Made by a program: the position numbers and the translations under genes
Assembly (NCBI RefSeq): GCF_009183415.1
Contig: NZ_WEHU01000001.1
Coordinates: forward strand, 310,001-374,000
Source of the DNA: Bacillus sp. B1-b2
GTDB lineage: Bacteria; Bacillota; Bacilli; Bacillales; Cytobacillaceae
Direction: 5' to 3'
DNA length: 64,000 nucleotides
The notes under the pieces: model-generated
The model's input: only the letters and a program-made list of their open reading frames with translations
Database searches by the model: none
What the model was told of the DNA's origin: nothing
Shown: positions 25,661-34,871 of the stretch, in pieces
How the letters are laid out: every line of letters starts with the position of its first letter
Numbering within the stretch: the stretch's first letter is position 1

Positions 25661-25975
25661 GCTGTTGAGTTCCTTTTCTTAAGTTTGAATGATTTTGATT
25701 GGTAACTGCCATGGTATATCTATCATGTCCTATTCTATTTTTAATAGGGTTAGAGTTATATATTCAAATCTAGTGAAGATACCCAAATTTAGCAATCATA
25801 TGTCATAGTGAAAAGGATAACATAAAGTAGTAAATTTGTTAAATAAATTCAAGCTTTACGGATAAAATAAAAGAAAAATAGTTTGATTTTTTAGTTTGAA
25901 TATTTAGATATAATCAAAAACATTCACAAACTACTAAAAGTATGATATTATTTGGTTGTTTTTGAAAGAAAATGC

Positions 25976-26004
25976 TTGCTATTTGAAATCGTTTACAGTA
26001 TTCT
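25976..26004 (+). promoter_or_regulatory. fru operon promoter with embedded cre box
   Basis: TTGCTA (25976-25981), 17-nt spacer and TATTCT (25999-26004). The spacer holds TGAAATCGTTTACA (25984-25997), a perfect match to the CcpA cre consensus TGWNANCGNTNWCA. CcpA bound here would block the promoter, giving catabolite repression. The upstream 25661-25975 is AT-rich non-coding. Confidence 0.75.
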
Positions 26005-26054
26005 AAGGATACAAAGACAACACATACTCAGAAAGAAAGGGAGGATGTGAAAAA

Positions 26055-26807
26055 ATGTTAACACCTGAAAGGCATGAACTTATACTAAGGCTTTTAAAAG
26101 AACAAAGCGTTATAAAAATTCAAGAACTAATTGACTTAACCAATACATCTGAATCAACCATTAGAAGAGATCTTACTCAGTTAGAAGAAGAAGGATTTCT
26201 AAAAAGAATTCATGGAGGAGCTGCTAGGTTACAAGGGAAAATTAGTGAACCGAGCATGAGTGAGAAAGCATTCAAAAACCTTCATGAGAAAAAATTAGTA
26301 GCAGAATATGCTGCTGGTTTGGTAGATGAAGGGGACTGTTTATACCTAGATGCTGGGTCTACAGTAACAGAACTAATTCCTTATTTAAAAGAGAAAGATA
26401 TAGTGGTTGTAACGAATGGACTAATGCATTTGTCCCATCTATTAGAAAATGGTGTGAGAACATACCTGTTAGGTGGATATGTAAAAGAAAGAACAAATGC
26501 ACTTGTTGGTCGTGGCGCAATGTTAAGTTTAGATAATTATCGTTTTGATAAATGTTTTCTGGGGGTTAATGGTATACATGCAGAGTTTGGGTATACTACA
26601 CCAGATCAAGAGGAAGCTATGGTTAAAAGAAGAGCTTTAGAATTATCAAGAGAAGCGTTTTTTATTACAGATGACAGCAAGTTTTCAGAAGTCTTTTTTG
26701 CCAAAATTGCTGATTTGCATGAAGCTTCTATTATTACAAACGTCCTTGATGAAGAAGTGAGCGAGATCTATTCAAGCAAAACTACTATAAAGGTTGTGAA
26801 GGAATGA
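26055..26807 (+). CDS. fruR: DeoR-family repressor of the fructose operon, FruR
   Basis: This 250-aa protein has an N-terminal DeoR helix-turn-helix (RHELILRLLKEQSVIKIQEL, then SESTIRRDLTQLEEEGFLKRIHGGA) and a C-terminal sugar-phosphate sensor domain with YLDAGSTVTEL and KCFLGVNGI. First gene of the operon, after GGGAGG; it overlaps fruK by 4 nt. By family it should release its operator when fructose-1-phosphate is present. Confidence 0.93.
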   Translation: MLTPERHELILRLLKEQSVIKIQELIDLTNTSESTIRRDLTQLEEEGFLKRIHGGAARLQGKISEPSMSEKAFKNLHEKKLVAEYAAGLVDEGDCLYLDAGSTVTELIPYLKEKDIVVVTNGLMHLSHLLENGVRTYLLGGYVKERTNALVGRGAMLSLDNYRFDKCFLGVNGIHAEFGYTTPDQEEAMVKRRALELSREAFFITDDSKFSEVFFAKIADLHEASIITNVLDEEVSEIYSSKTTIKVVKE

Positions 26808-27709
26808 TCTATACCCTAACTCTAAATCCTTCTGTAGATTATATTATAGAGCTACAGGAAGTAGATTTAGGAGCACTAAATCGTATTGAAACAACAAGCA
26901 AATTTGCTGGTGGTAAAGGTATTAATGTTTCAAGAGTATTAAAAAGAATGGGTGTTACTAGTAAAGCTCTTGGTTTCATAGGAGGTTTTACAGGTAACTA
27001 CATCAATAATCAATTGTTAGAAGAAAGTATCGAGACAGATTTTGTTGCCGTAGAAGAAGATACGAGAATTAACGTAAAGATGAAAACAGATACGGAAACA
27101 GAACTAAATGCTAGTGGTCCTTTTATTTCAGAAGAAAAGTTTCAAGAATTGAAGAATAAGATATCAGCACTTACTTCTGAAGACTTACTAGTTTTGGCAG
27201 GAAGTGTACCATCAACTCTGCCGAAAACTACTTATGAAGAACTAGTTAAAATATGTCAGAGTAATAATGTTTCTTTTGTAGTAGATGCTGAAGGAGAATT
27301 ATTGAAAGCTGTTCTTCCTTATCAACCATTCTTAATTAAACCAAATCATCATGAACTTGGAGAGTTATTCGGAGTAACGATAAACACACCAGATGAAGCT
27401 GTACCTTATGGGAAAAAACTTCTGGAAATGGGTGCTCAAAATGTGATAGTCTCTCTTGCTGGAAATGGAGCAATGTTCATTAACCAGCATGATGTATTTA
27501 TTAGTACCGTACCAAAAGGGCAAGTACAAAGTTCTGTTGGAGCGGGAGATAGTATGGTTGCAGGCTTTTTAGCTAAATATCAAGAAACTCAAGATATGAA
27601 GGAAGCATTCAGATATAGTATTGCATCTGGAAGTGCAACTGCATTTTCTATTGGATTATGCACGAAAGAAAAAGTCGAAGCTTTATTACCACAAGTAGTT
27701 ATACAATAA
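26804..27709 (+). CDS. fruK: 1-phosphofructokinase FruK
   Basis: A 301-aa PfkB-family sugar kinase converts fructose-1-phosphate to fructose-1,6-bisphosphate. It starts YTLTLNPSVDYI, carries AGGKGINVSRVLK (substrate loop), and near the C-terminus SSVGAGDSMVAGFLA with the catalytic Asp and anion hole. Its ATG overlaps the fruR stop; AAGGA lies just before it. It sits between regulator and PTS transporter as in other Firmicutes. Confidence 0.95.
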   Translation: MIYTLTLNPSVDYIIELQEVDLGALNRIETTSKFAGGKGINVSRVLKRMGVTSKALGFIGGFTGNYINNQLLEESIETDFVAVEEDTRINVKMKTDTETELNASGPFISEEKFQELKNKISALTSEDLLVLAGSVPSTLPKTTYEELVKICQSNNVSFVVDAEGELLKAVLPYQPFLIKPNHHELGELFGVTINTPDEAVPYGKKLLEMGAQNVIVSLAGNGAMFINQHDVFISTVPKGQVQSSVGAGDSMVAGFLAKYQETQDMKEAFRYSIASGSATAFSIGLCTKEKVEALLPQVVIQ

Positions 27710-27777
27710 ACGGAAATCACTTTGTAAAAAAAATAGAACAAAGTGAGTAAATGATTAATTTAAGGGAGCGTTATTTT

Positions 27778-29655
27778 ATGAGAATTACAGAACTATTAAC
27801 GCAAGATACTATCCTTTTAAATATAGAAGGAAATGGAAAGCTAGAAGCGATCAACCAATTAGTTGATACATTATACACAGCTGGTAAATTAACAGATAAA
27901 GAAGAATATAAAGCAGCTATACTAAAAAGAGAAGAGCAAAGCACAACTGGAATTGGAGAAGGAATCGCAATACCTCATGCTAAAACAAAAGCAGTAAAAA
28001 CACCTGCTATCGCATTCGGTCGTTCCGTAAGTGGTGTTGATTATGAATCGTTAGATGGTCAACCAGCTAACTTATTCTTCATGATTGCTGCACCAGATGG
28101 GGCTAATAATACACATCTAGAAGCATTATCTAGATTATCTACATTACTTTTAAAAGAAGAAGTGAGAGCTAAGCTATTAGAAGCAACTTCAAAAGAGGCA
28201 ATTATTTCAGTTATTGATAGTTACGATGTAGAAGAAAAAGAAGAAGAACAAAATATTGCAGATAAAAAGAACTTTATTGTAGCGGTTACAGCATGTCCAA
28301 CAGGAATCGCTCACACTTACATGGCTGCAGATTCATTAAAAGCAAAAGCTGCTGAACTAGGAGTAGACATTAAAGTTGAAACAAATGGATCAGGCGGAGC
28401 GAAAAATGTATTAACAGACGAAGAAATTAAAAATGCAACTGCAGTTATTGTTGCAGCAGATACAAAAGTTCAAATGGATCGTTTCAATGGTAAGCATGTA
28501 ATTGAAACGCCAGTAGCAGATGGTATTAGAAAGCCAGCAGAATTAATTGATCGTGCTCTTAAGCAACAAGCACCAGTATACCAAGGTGGATCTTCTAGCT
28601 CAAATTCTGATCATGCAGGGGAGAAAAAAGGTATTGGAAGCCAAATCTACAAACATTTAATGAACGGTGTATCTAATATGCTACCATTTGTTGTAGGTGG
28701 CGGTATCTTAATTGCAATCTCGTTCATGTTTGGTTACAACTCTTCTGTTGAAAGTGATCCTACTTACAATGCATTTGCAGCAGTAATTAAGTACATCGGT
28801 GGAGATAATGCATTTGCTTTACTTGTACCAGTATTAGCTGGATTTATTGCGATGAGTATAGCTGATCGTCCTGGTTTTGCACCTGGTATGGTTGCAGGTT
28901 TTATGGCAGCACAAGGTGGAGCAGGTTTCCTTGGTGGATTAATTGGTGGTTTCTTAGCAGGTTATTTAGTTGTAGGTCTGAAAAAGTTATTAGAAGTGTT
29001 ACCTAGATCTTTAGAAGGAATTAAAACGATACTATTATATCCATTATTAGGTATTTTCTTAACTGGAATGATTATGAATTATGTGATTATGGACCCTGTT
29101 GCAGCTATTAATACTGGCTTAACAGAATGGTTAACAGGTCTTGGAACAGCAAACGCTGTTATATTAGGGATTGTTCTTGGTGCGATGATGGCAATTGATA
29201 TGGGTGGCCCAATCAATAAAGCAGCTTATGTATTTGGTACAGGATTAATTGCTAACGGCGTTTATGAGCCTATGGCAGCTATTATGGCTGGAGGTATGGT
29301 TCCACCATTAGCAATTGCATTAGCAACATTATTATTCAAAAACAAATTCTCAAAACGTGATAAAGATGCAGGTTTAACAAACTTCATTATGGGATTATCT
29401 TTCATTACAGAAGGAGCAATTCCATTTGCAGCAGCAGATCCATTACGTGTTATCCCTTCAGTTGCAATCGGTGCAGCAATCACTGGTGGTTTAACAATGC
29501 TCTTCGAAATCGGACTACGTGCTCCACATGGTGGTATCTTCGTATTCGGATTAGTTGACGGTAGTGCATGGTTATATCTACTGGCAGTAGTAATTGGTGC
29601 AGTTGTTGCAGCAGTATTACTAGGAATATTAAAGAAACCAGTAGAACAGAAATAA
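27778..29655 (+). CDS. fruA: Fructose-specific PTS enzyme IIABC, FruA
   Basis: This is a 625-aa protein. The EIIA domain (~1-145) has the phosphorylatable His in GIAIPHAKTKAV. The EIIB domain (~165-265) has the active Cys in TACPTGIAHTYMAAD. The EIIC domain (~285-620) is the membrane channel. It imports fructose as fructose-1-phosphate for FruK. I chose ATG 27778 (site AAGGGAG); an ATG at 27751 would add nine residues without a site. A strong terminator follows. Confidence 0.95.
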   Translation: MRITELLTQDTILLNIEGNGKLEAINQLVDTLYTAGKLTDKEEYKAAILKREEQSTTGIGEGIAIPHAKTKAVKTPAIAFGRSVSGVDYESLDGQPANLFFMIAAPDGANNTHLEALSRLSTLLLKEEVRAKLLEATSKEAIISVIDSYDVEEKEEEQNIADKKNFIVAVTACPTGIAHTYMAADSLKAKAAELGVDIKVETNGSGGAKNVLTDEEIKNATAVIVAADTKVQMDRFNGKHVIETPVADGIRKPAELIDRALKQQAPVYQGGSSSSNSDHAGEKKGIGSQIYKHLMNGVSNMLPFVVGGGILIAISFMFGYNSSVESDPTYNAFAAVIKYIGGDNAFALLVPVLAGFIAMSIADRPGFAPGMVAGFMAAQGGAGFLGGLIGGFLAGYLVVGLKKLLEVLPRSLEGIKTILLYPLLGIFLTGMIMNYVIMDPVAAINTGLTEWLTGLGTANAVILGIVLGAMMAIDMGGPINKAAYVFGTGLIANGVYEPMAAIMAGGMVPPLAIALATLLFKNKFSKRDKDAGLTNFIMGLSFITEGAIPFAAADPLRVIPSVAIGAAITGGLTMLFEIGLRAPHGGIFVFGLVDGSAWLYLLAVVIGAVVAAVLLGILKKPVEQK

Positions 29656-29662
29656 GTCTTTT

Positions 29663-29697
29663 GGGGACTGCTCATTCAAAAAGAGCGGTCCTTTTTT
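29663..29697 (+). terminator. Terminator of fruRKA
   Basis: GGGACTGCTC pairs with GAGCGGTCC (one G-U pair) around a short A-rich loop, followed by six T. Confidence 0.88.
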
Positions 29698-29797
29698 ATG
29701 CAAAAATAGAGTCTCCGTAGCCTAGTATATTAATATCTTTTTCTGAATAATAACTTTAATTACTTCGTTTTCTATTGTATTGATATAAAAGAAAGAG

Positions 29798-30424
29798 CTA
29801 TAAAGCTATTATACCTTGATATCCAAAATATAAACCAAATCCAATTAATGAGATGCCAGAAATAATGGAAATAAGAATTAAGCTTTTAATAGTCAGTAAT
29901 TTGCGAAAACCTGAAGTTAATGCAGCAATAAGAACATCCCATAGAGTGAGACCAAGAAAAATCATACTACTATAAATAATAAGTATATCCGTTCCATTCA
30001 TCTGAGCTGTTTTTGCCAACACTGAACCATATATTCCTAGCCAAAACAGGATGGAAAGAGGACTGGTTATGGACATAATAAAACCTGTAAGAAAACATTT
30101 AAACAAGGATTCCTTTTCTCTGCTATGAATCAATGTAATTTGATTTGCATTTTTGATGCTTTCAATCCCTGTGTATATAAGAATGAATCCACCAAAAAGC
30201 CAAAGGAAAATTTGCACCACATGAATTTCAAGAAAATGAACCATCCCAAAATAAACCATCATCATAAAAATTCCATCTGCAATCATAGAGCCTACCCCAA
30301 CAATCCAAGCATGCCAAAAACCATTTTTTATTCCTTTGTCTAGTCGCGCGGAATTTACTGGTCCAATTGGTGCTGCTAAAGTAAACCCCAAGAATATGTA
30401 ACCAACTAAAATACTAATATTCAA
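29798..30424 (-). CDS. LysE/RhtB-type amino acid exporter
   Basis: This 208-aa integral membrane protein has six predicted helices. The N-terminus has the LysE-family signature GFTLAAPIGPVNSARLDKGIKNG, and LTGFIMSITSPLSILFWLGIYG matches the second conserved half. The substrate (amino acids or derivatives) is inferred from the family. The start ATG follows GTGGTG at moderate distance. It stands alone on the minus strand. Confidence 0.87.
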   Translation of the reverse strand: MNISILVGYIFLGFTLAAPIGPVNSARLDKGIKNGFWHAWIVGVGSMIADGIFMMMVYFGMVHFLEIHVVQIFLWLFGGFILIYTGIESIKNANQITLIHSREKESLFKCFLTGFIMSITSPLSILFWLGIYGSVLAKTAQMNGTDILIIYSSMIFLGLTLWDVLIAALTSGFRKLLTIKSLILISIISGISLIGFGLYFGYQGIIAL

Positions 30425-30660
30425 GAATCAAACACCACTTTTCTTAGTAACAACTTGTACATCTTATGAAAAAGTAATTAAATACATGTCAAAAAAATGT
30501 AATAAATTATGCTATTTATAAAGTCCAAATATAGGAGGGACGTTCTAAAAAAAAGAGGATAGGCACTTCTTAACAATCTGTTCTATATACTGATTGAAGT
30601 AGCATGAGTGTATCATTCTTATTGAAAAAAAGTATTAAACTAACGAGAGGATGGAAGTGA

Positions 30661-31059
30661 ATGTGGGAGACAAATAAGATTTTTCATCTAGCAATTCCCT
30701 GCCAGGACTTAGAAGCAACAATAGATTTTTACGAAAAGCTTGGGTGTAAGCTAGTCAGGAAGTCTCATGATAAGGTAGCTTTCAACTTTTTTGGTGATCA
30801 ATTGGTTTGCCACTTAAATCCAGATAAGATTGATTTTGAGCCCAAAATGTATTCACGTCATTATGGACTGACATTTTTAGACAGAGAAGATTTTAATCAA
30901 GTTTTAGCAAATGCAGAAGAACGTAATTTACTGTTTTTTAAAGATGCTATGGTACATCACCAAGGTAAACAAGGAGAGCATATCAATTTTTTCTTAACGG
31001 ATCCATCGAATAATCTACTTGAATTTAGATATTTCCCAGAGGGTAGTTTAGCCTATTAA
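30661..31059 (+). CDS. VOC-family (glyoxalase-like) protein
   Basis: This 132-aa protein has two beta-alpha-beta-beta-beta units: FHLAIPCQDLEATIDFYEKLG and the second half around LTFLDREDFNQVL. Metal ligands expected for the fold are visible: His near the start (IFHLAI), His in YSRHYGLTFL and Glu in LLEFRYF. ATG 30661 follows GAGAGGATGG. The NFFLTDPSNNLLEFRYF end is typical of bleomycin-resistance/glyoxalase proteins. The substrate is unknown. Confidence 0.85.
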   Translation: MWETNKIFHLAIPCQDLEATIDFYEKLGCKLVRKSHDKVAFNFFGDQLVCHLNPDKIDFEPKMYSRHYGLTFLDREDFNQVLANAEERNLLFFKDAMVHHQGKQGEHINFFLTDPSNNLLEFRYFPEGSLAY

Positions 31060-31112
31060 ATAAGAGGTACACTTTGGAAATTTCATTGATAAAGAAAAAA
31101 CTTACATGTGGA

Positions 31113-31138
31113 ACCTTGATTCTAAAAGGGATCAAGGG
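31113..31138 (+). terminator. Terminator of the VOC gene
   Basis: CCTTGATT/GATCAAGG hairpin followed by GTCTTTC, a modest U-tract. The remaining 31139-31385 is AT-rich and holds no feature I can support. Confidence 0.55.
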
Positions 31139-31396
31139 TCTTTCGCTTATCTCTTCTACTATTAGCTATTGTAGGTAAGATTAACAAGGAAACTTGATAC
31201 GTCTGAGATAAGAAATGATAGTTTTTTACATCAAGCAATTATAAAGGGGTATTTTAACTATAAGTTACAAAAAAATCATAAATATTAATATGGAAATTAC
31301 ATAATTCTTTCGAATGCAGACAAGCTATAAAAGTGCTTAAAGGCTATTGGCACTTAAATAGCAGTGAATCTTTTAGATTCATCTAGGAGGATAATG

Positions 31397-31909
31397 ATGG
31401 GAATTTTATCTGGAAATCCAAAAAAAGAACCTTTACATTATGGAGAAGTATTTGATATTTGGGCATCTCAACAAGTTGGAAATAGCATGATTGCAGGTTA
31501 CCAAACAATGCTGAACCATGCAGGAGATGAGGATTTAAAGAAATTATTATTAGAAGCAATTGAAACTTGCCAGCAAGAAAAAAAGCAGATCGAAGAGCTA
31601 TTAAAAGAAAATGGCATTGGATTACCACCTGCTGCTCCAGAGCCTCCGGAAGCTTGTTTAGAAGATATCCCAGTAGGTGCGAGATTACCAGATCCAGCAA
31701 TTGCTGCAACACTTTCTGCTGATATAGCTGCAGGATTAGTTACTTGCAGTCAAGTAATGGGTAAATCTATTAGAGAAGACGTTGCGATGATGTACGGTCA
31801 ATTTCATAACGAAAAGGCTTCTCTTGGTGCAAAAGTACTCCGATTGAATAAAGAAAAAGGATGGCTTATCCCACCACCACTGCACATAAATAAACATAGT
31901 GATTGTTAA
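31397..31909 (+). CDS. DUF3231-family protein
   Basis: This protein of about 170 aa starts MGILSGNPKKEPLHYGEVFDIW, the DUF3231 signature, followed by a helical bundle with NHAGDEDLKKLL and LLKENGIGLPPAAPEPPEA. It is ferritin-like in apparent fold and common in spore-forming bacilli; the family's function is unclear. I chose ATG 31397, seven bases after AGGAGG, over an upstream start at 31364. It is monocistronic. Confidence 0.85.
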   Translation: MGILSGNPKKEPLHYGEVFDIWASQQVGNSMIAGYQTMLNHAGDEDLKKLLLEAIETCQQEKKQIEELLKENGIGLPPAAPEPPEACLEDIPVGARLPDPAIAATLSADIAAGLVTCSQVMGKSIREDVAMMYGQFHNEKASLGAKVLRLNKEKGWLIPPPLHINKHSDC

Positions 31910-31916
31910 TTTTTTT

Positions 31917-31943
31917 AACACGGTTATTTCTTTTAACCGTGTT
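31917..31943 (+). terminator. Terminator of the DUF3231 gene
   Basis: AACACGGTTA and TAACCGTGTT form a near-perfect stem around a short T-rich loop, then TATTT. Confidence 0.82.
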
Positions 31944-32052
31944 TATTTGTATACAAGTAAATCCTATTTTAAGTAACATAAATAAACCACATGTACGAAT
32001 GACCCCGGAATTTATATAGAAAGTCAATCTAATTTTGCAAAATAAAGAATAA

Positions 32053-32087
32053 AGAGCAGAAGGAATTCAAATCATTCCTACTGCTCT
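32053..32087 (-). terminator. Terminator of the MFS transporter gene
   Basis: AGAGCAG and CTGCTCT with inner AGGAAT/ATTCCT form a long stem between the convergent DUF3231 and MFS genes. On the minus strand it is followed by TTTATTCTTTATT. Confidence 0.75.
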
Positions 32088-32115
32088 ACCTCATAATAAT
32101 TTTCTTATTTATTAC

Positions 32116-33396
32116 TTACTCTGTCTCACTGCCATCATCAATATCTTTTAACCGAAAGAACGCCGCGAGTGCTGCAAGCAAAGTTACTCCACATAATATA
32201 TAAAACTGTATATGACTGATATGCTTCATAAATAGGGCCATTAAAGGAGGACCTGCAGCTACTCCAATAAAACGCATCGAGCTATATAAGCTTGTTAACG
32301 TTCCTCTTTCTTCTTTCTCAATTCCTTCTGTTATCAGAGCATCCAGTGGAGGTAAGCTTCCACCAATTCCGATTCCAGCTATAGTTAAGAAAATAATGAT
32401 GAACCACATATTATCAGAAAAATTTAAAGCAATCGTTCCAATTATAATCAATATTAACCCTATTACGGTTATCCATCTCATTAGATTTTTATCTTTCTTT
32501 ATCTTTTTTCCTGTAATAAAGGAAGTGATGCACAATGCGCCTAATGGGATAGCTAAGTATAAGCCTTTTTTAATATTTTTAATATGGTATGTTTTCTCTA
32601 GAATATTTGATAAGTAAAACATTTCTGCAAATAAAACAAACATGACAATGGCTCCAATTAAGAAAATGGCATACAGCCATTTTTTATCTTGTTGGATTAC
32701 TTCTTTTGTATGTTTAATAAATTCTTTAAAAGGCAATGGTTTATCTTTATTTTTAGGAGATTTAACAAAAATAAGAATGAGAATGATGGATAGCAAACAA
32801 AACACTGGAATAGACAAGAAAGGAATATACCAGATAAATCCTGCTAGTACAGCTCCTAATATGGGGCTTAATACTTTTCCAAATGTATTGGCCGTTTCAA
32901 TAATGCCTAGAGTGCTACTTACTTCTTCTTCATTCTTAAACAAATCTCCTACTAGTGGGAGTACTATTGGAAATGCACCAGCAGCTCCTATTCCTTGTAG
33001 AGCTCGTCCGATTATTATAACCCAATAACTGTTATCTAACATCCATGCGGCAATACCTGCAATAGCCCCACCTATACCAGCTATGATTAAACTAGGTATG
33101 ATTACTTTTTTTCTACCTATATGATCTGATAAATATCCTGCTACTGGTATCAGTAGAATAGCTAAAAAAGAATATACCGTAATAATCATGCTTACTTGAA
33201 AGGAAGATACATTTAGTTGTTTCTCCATAGAAGGTAGCACAGGTATTAACATACTATTACCAAGTGTCATAACTAATGGTATGGATGAAAGGGAAAATAC
33301 AGCCATTTTTGAAACTTTAACATTCTTTTTCTTAGCTGTTTTTTGTACTTTCTGCGAGATATCTTTAAGTTTTTTATCCTCATTCACATAGTCCAT
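32116..33396 (-). CDS. Major facilitator superfamily drug/solute exporter
   Basis: This is a 12-helix transporter of about 426 aa. After a basic N-terminus the first helix precedes PVLPSMEKQL, the loop AGYLSDHIGRKKVI gives the conserved MFS motif A, and GRALQGIGAAGAFPIVLPLVGD matches the DHA drug-exporter motif C region. I chose ATG (MDYVNED) at 33396 because GGGAG lies upstream; an upstream ATG at 33444 would add 16 residues. The substrate is unknown. Confidence 0.88.
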   Translation of the reverse strand: MDYVNEDKKLKDISQKVQKTAKKKNVKVSKMAVFSLSSIPLVMTLGNSMLIPVLPSMEKQLNVSSFQVSMIITVYSFLAILLIPVAGYLSDHIGRKKVIIPSLIIAGIGGAIAGIAAWMLDNSYWVIIIGRALQGIGAAGAFPIVLPLVGDLFKNEEEVSSTLGIIETANTFGKVLSPILGAVLAGFIWYIPFLSIPVFCLLSIILILIFVKSPKNKDKPLPFKEFIKHTKEVIQQDKKWLYAIFLIGAIVMFVLFAEMFYLSNILEKTYHIKNIKKGLYLAIPLGALCITSFITGKKIKKDKNLMRWITVIGLILIIIGTIALNFSDNMWFIIIFLTIAGIGIGGSLPPLDALITEGIEKEERGTLTSLYSSMRFIGVAAGPPLMALFMKHISHIQFYILCGVTLLAALAAFFRLKDIDDGSETE

Positions 33397-33565
33397 GAAT
33401 TTCTCCCTGCCTTTGAAGTAATAACTATATTTAATATGTTCCATTCAGAGATAATTTACTTCTTTTTACAATATCCAAAAAATGGACAATGTAGGGGATT
33501 TTCATTCTTTGCTATCACATTTTATGTTATGATATTGAAATAAAAGAGAGTGGCGGTGACAATAT

Positions 33566-34219
33566 TTGACTAATATAGTGGCATTAAGTGTTGGTAAGGA
33601 AAAGGAATTTTTATGGAGAGAAAAAGCAATTGTGTCAGCTATTGGAAAAACTCAGGTGAAAGAAGTGAAGCTAACAGTAGATGGTTTTGTTGGGGATGGT
33701 GTAGCAAATCCTTCTTTTCATGGTGGACCTGATCGTGCCGTTTGTTATTATCCCTTCGAACACTATGCAAAATGGGAAAAAGAATTTAATACGAAGTTAA
33801 AACCACCTGTTTTTGGTGAAAATGTATGTGGGACGGGTTTTATAGAGAAGGATACATATATTGGAGATATATTTTCTTTAGGAACTGCTGTTGTACAAAT
33901 AACACAAGGAAGAATTCCGTGCTCTACTATTTCTCAATTTAACGGCATTAATACTTTCTTACCAAAAATAGTGGAAACATGTTTAACTGGTTATTTCCTT
34001 CGAGTTCTAGAAGAAGGAATCGTTCGGGAAGATTCAGAACTTCAGTTAATTGAACGAATGCAAGAAGAATACAACGTTTTGGAAGCAACAAAGATAATGC
34101 TACTTGATAAAAAGAACTATGCTGCAATGGAGAAGCTTTTATTGATTCCATCGTTAGCAGAGGATTGGAGAAATAGATACCAAAAAGCAATGAGCAAGCT
34201 AGAAAAAATTTCTGAGTAA
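33566..34219 (+). CDS. MOSC-domain protein (YiiM-like)
   Basis: This 217-aa protein has a MOSC beta-barrel: SVGKEKEFLWREKAIVSAI, the VDGFVGDGVANPSFHGGPDRAVCYYP core, GENVCGTGF, and the conserved Cys in QGRIPCSTI. MOSC proteins bind the molybdenum cofactor or handle pterin sulfur, and YiiM relatives reduce N-hydroxylated bases. A C-terminal 3-alpha tail follows. TTG start; ribosome-binding site modest (GAGTGGCGGTG). Confidence 0.85.
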   Translation: MTNIVALSVGKEKEFLWREKAIVSAIGKTQVKEVKLTVDGFVGDGVANPSFHGGPDRAVCYYPFEHYAKWEKEFNTKLKPPVFGENVCGTGFIEKDTYIGDIFSLGTAVVQITQGRIPCSTISQFNGINTFLPKIVETCLTGYFLRVLEEGIVREDSELQLIERMQEEYNVLEATKIMLLDKKNYAAMEKLLLIPSLAEDWRNRYQKAMSKLEKISE

Positions 34220-34272
34220 AAAGCATTGACTTTTTCTTCAGATACAAATATTATGTAATTAACATATTAATT

Positions 34273-34537
34273 GGCAGTGATGAAGAGTAGTACCTTTAGT
34301 TGATACCAAAGAGAGCTGGTGGTTGGTGTAAACCAGTGTAAAGAATAAAGGGAATGGACTTCTGAGCCACTAAACCGAACCGTTATGTAGTAGGCTTTAG
34401 CGAACGTCTCATCGTTATAAGAGACAGAAATTTGTATGACTATACAGATTTCTTAAAGTGAGCTTTTTTTACAAAAGCTAATGAAGGTGGCACCACGGGT
34501 TTCTCGTCCTTTTTATAGGAGAGAGCCCTTTTTGTAT
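34273..34537 (+). promoter_or_regulatory. Trp T-box riboswitch 1
   Basis: It begins GATGAAGAGTAGTA (AGTA bulge region) and has GAATGGACTTC with UGG as the specifier codon (34355-34357) for tRNA-Trp. The antiterminator T-box is AAGGTGGCACCACGGG (34485-34500), with a terminator at 34498-34535. Uncharged tRNA-Trp should allow read-through. Confidence 0.9.
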
Positions 34538-34564
34538 TCTTTTTTTAAATATTATAACTTAAAG

Positions 34565-34836
34565 CATAGATGAAGAGTAGTAAGTGAGTGTACGCTGTTA
34601 TAGAGAGTCGGTGGTTGGTGCAAACCGATACAGCTATTCACGGAATGGACTTCAGAGTGAAAGCCTGAACATCGTAGTAGGGCTTAACGGTATCCTCCGT
34701 TAACGGGACAGAGTACTTTTAAGTACTCTAAAAAGAGAGAGTGTTATACACTCTAAGCCTGAGGTGGTACCGCGGTTTTATAATCGTCCTCTATTTGTAT
34801 AGAAATATACAAATAGAGGACGATTTTTTTTTTTTT
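34565..34836 (+). promoter_or_regulatory. Trp T-box riboswitch 2
   Basis: It has the same architecture as the first: GATGAAGAGTAGTAAG, specifier UGG (34646-34648) inside GGAATGGACTTC, T-box GAGGTGGTACCGCGG (34761-34775) and a very strong terminator (16-bp stem at 34785-34822 with a long T-run). Only 36 bp separate its end from trpE. Confidence 0.93.
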
Positions 34837-34871
34837 CAAACAAGCACTGTATGACAAGGAGGATAAATAAA

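Noticed and set aside
29262-29675. Minus-strand frame inside fruA
   Set aside because: Shadow of the conserved EIIC domain; no start context.
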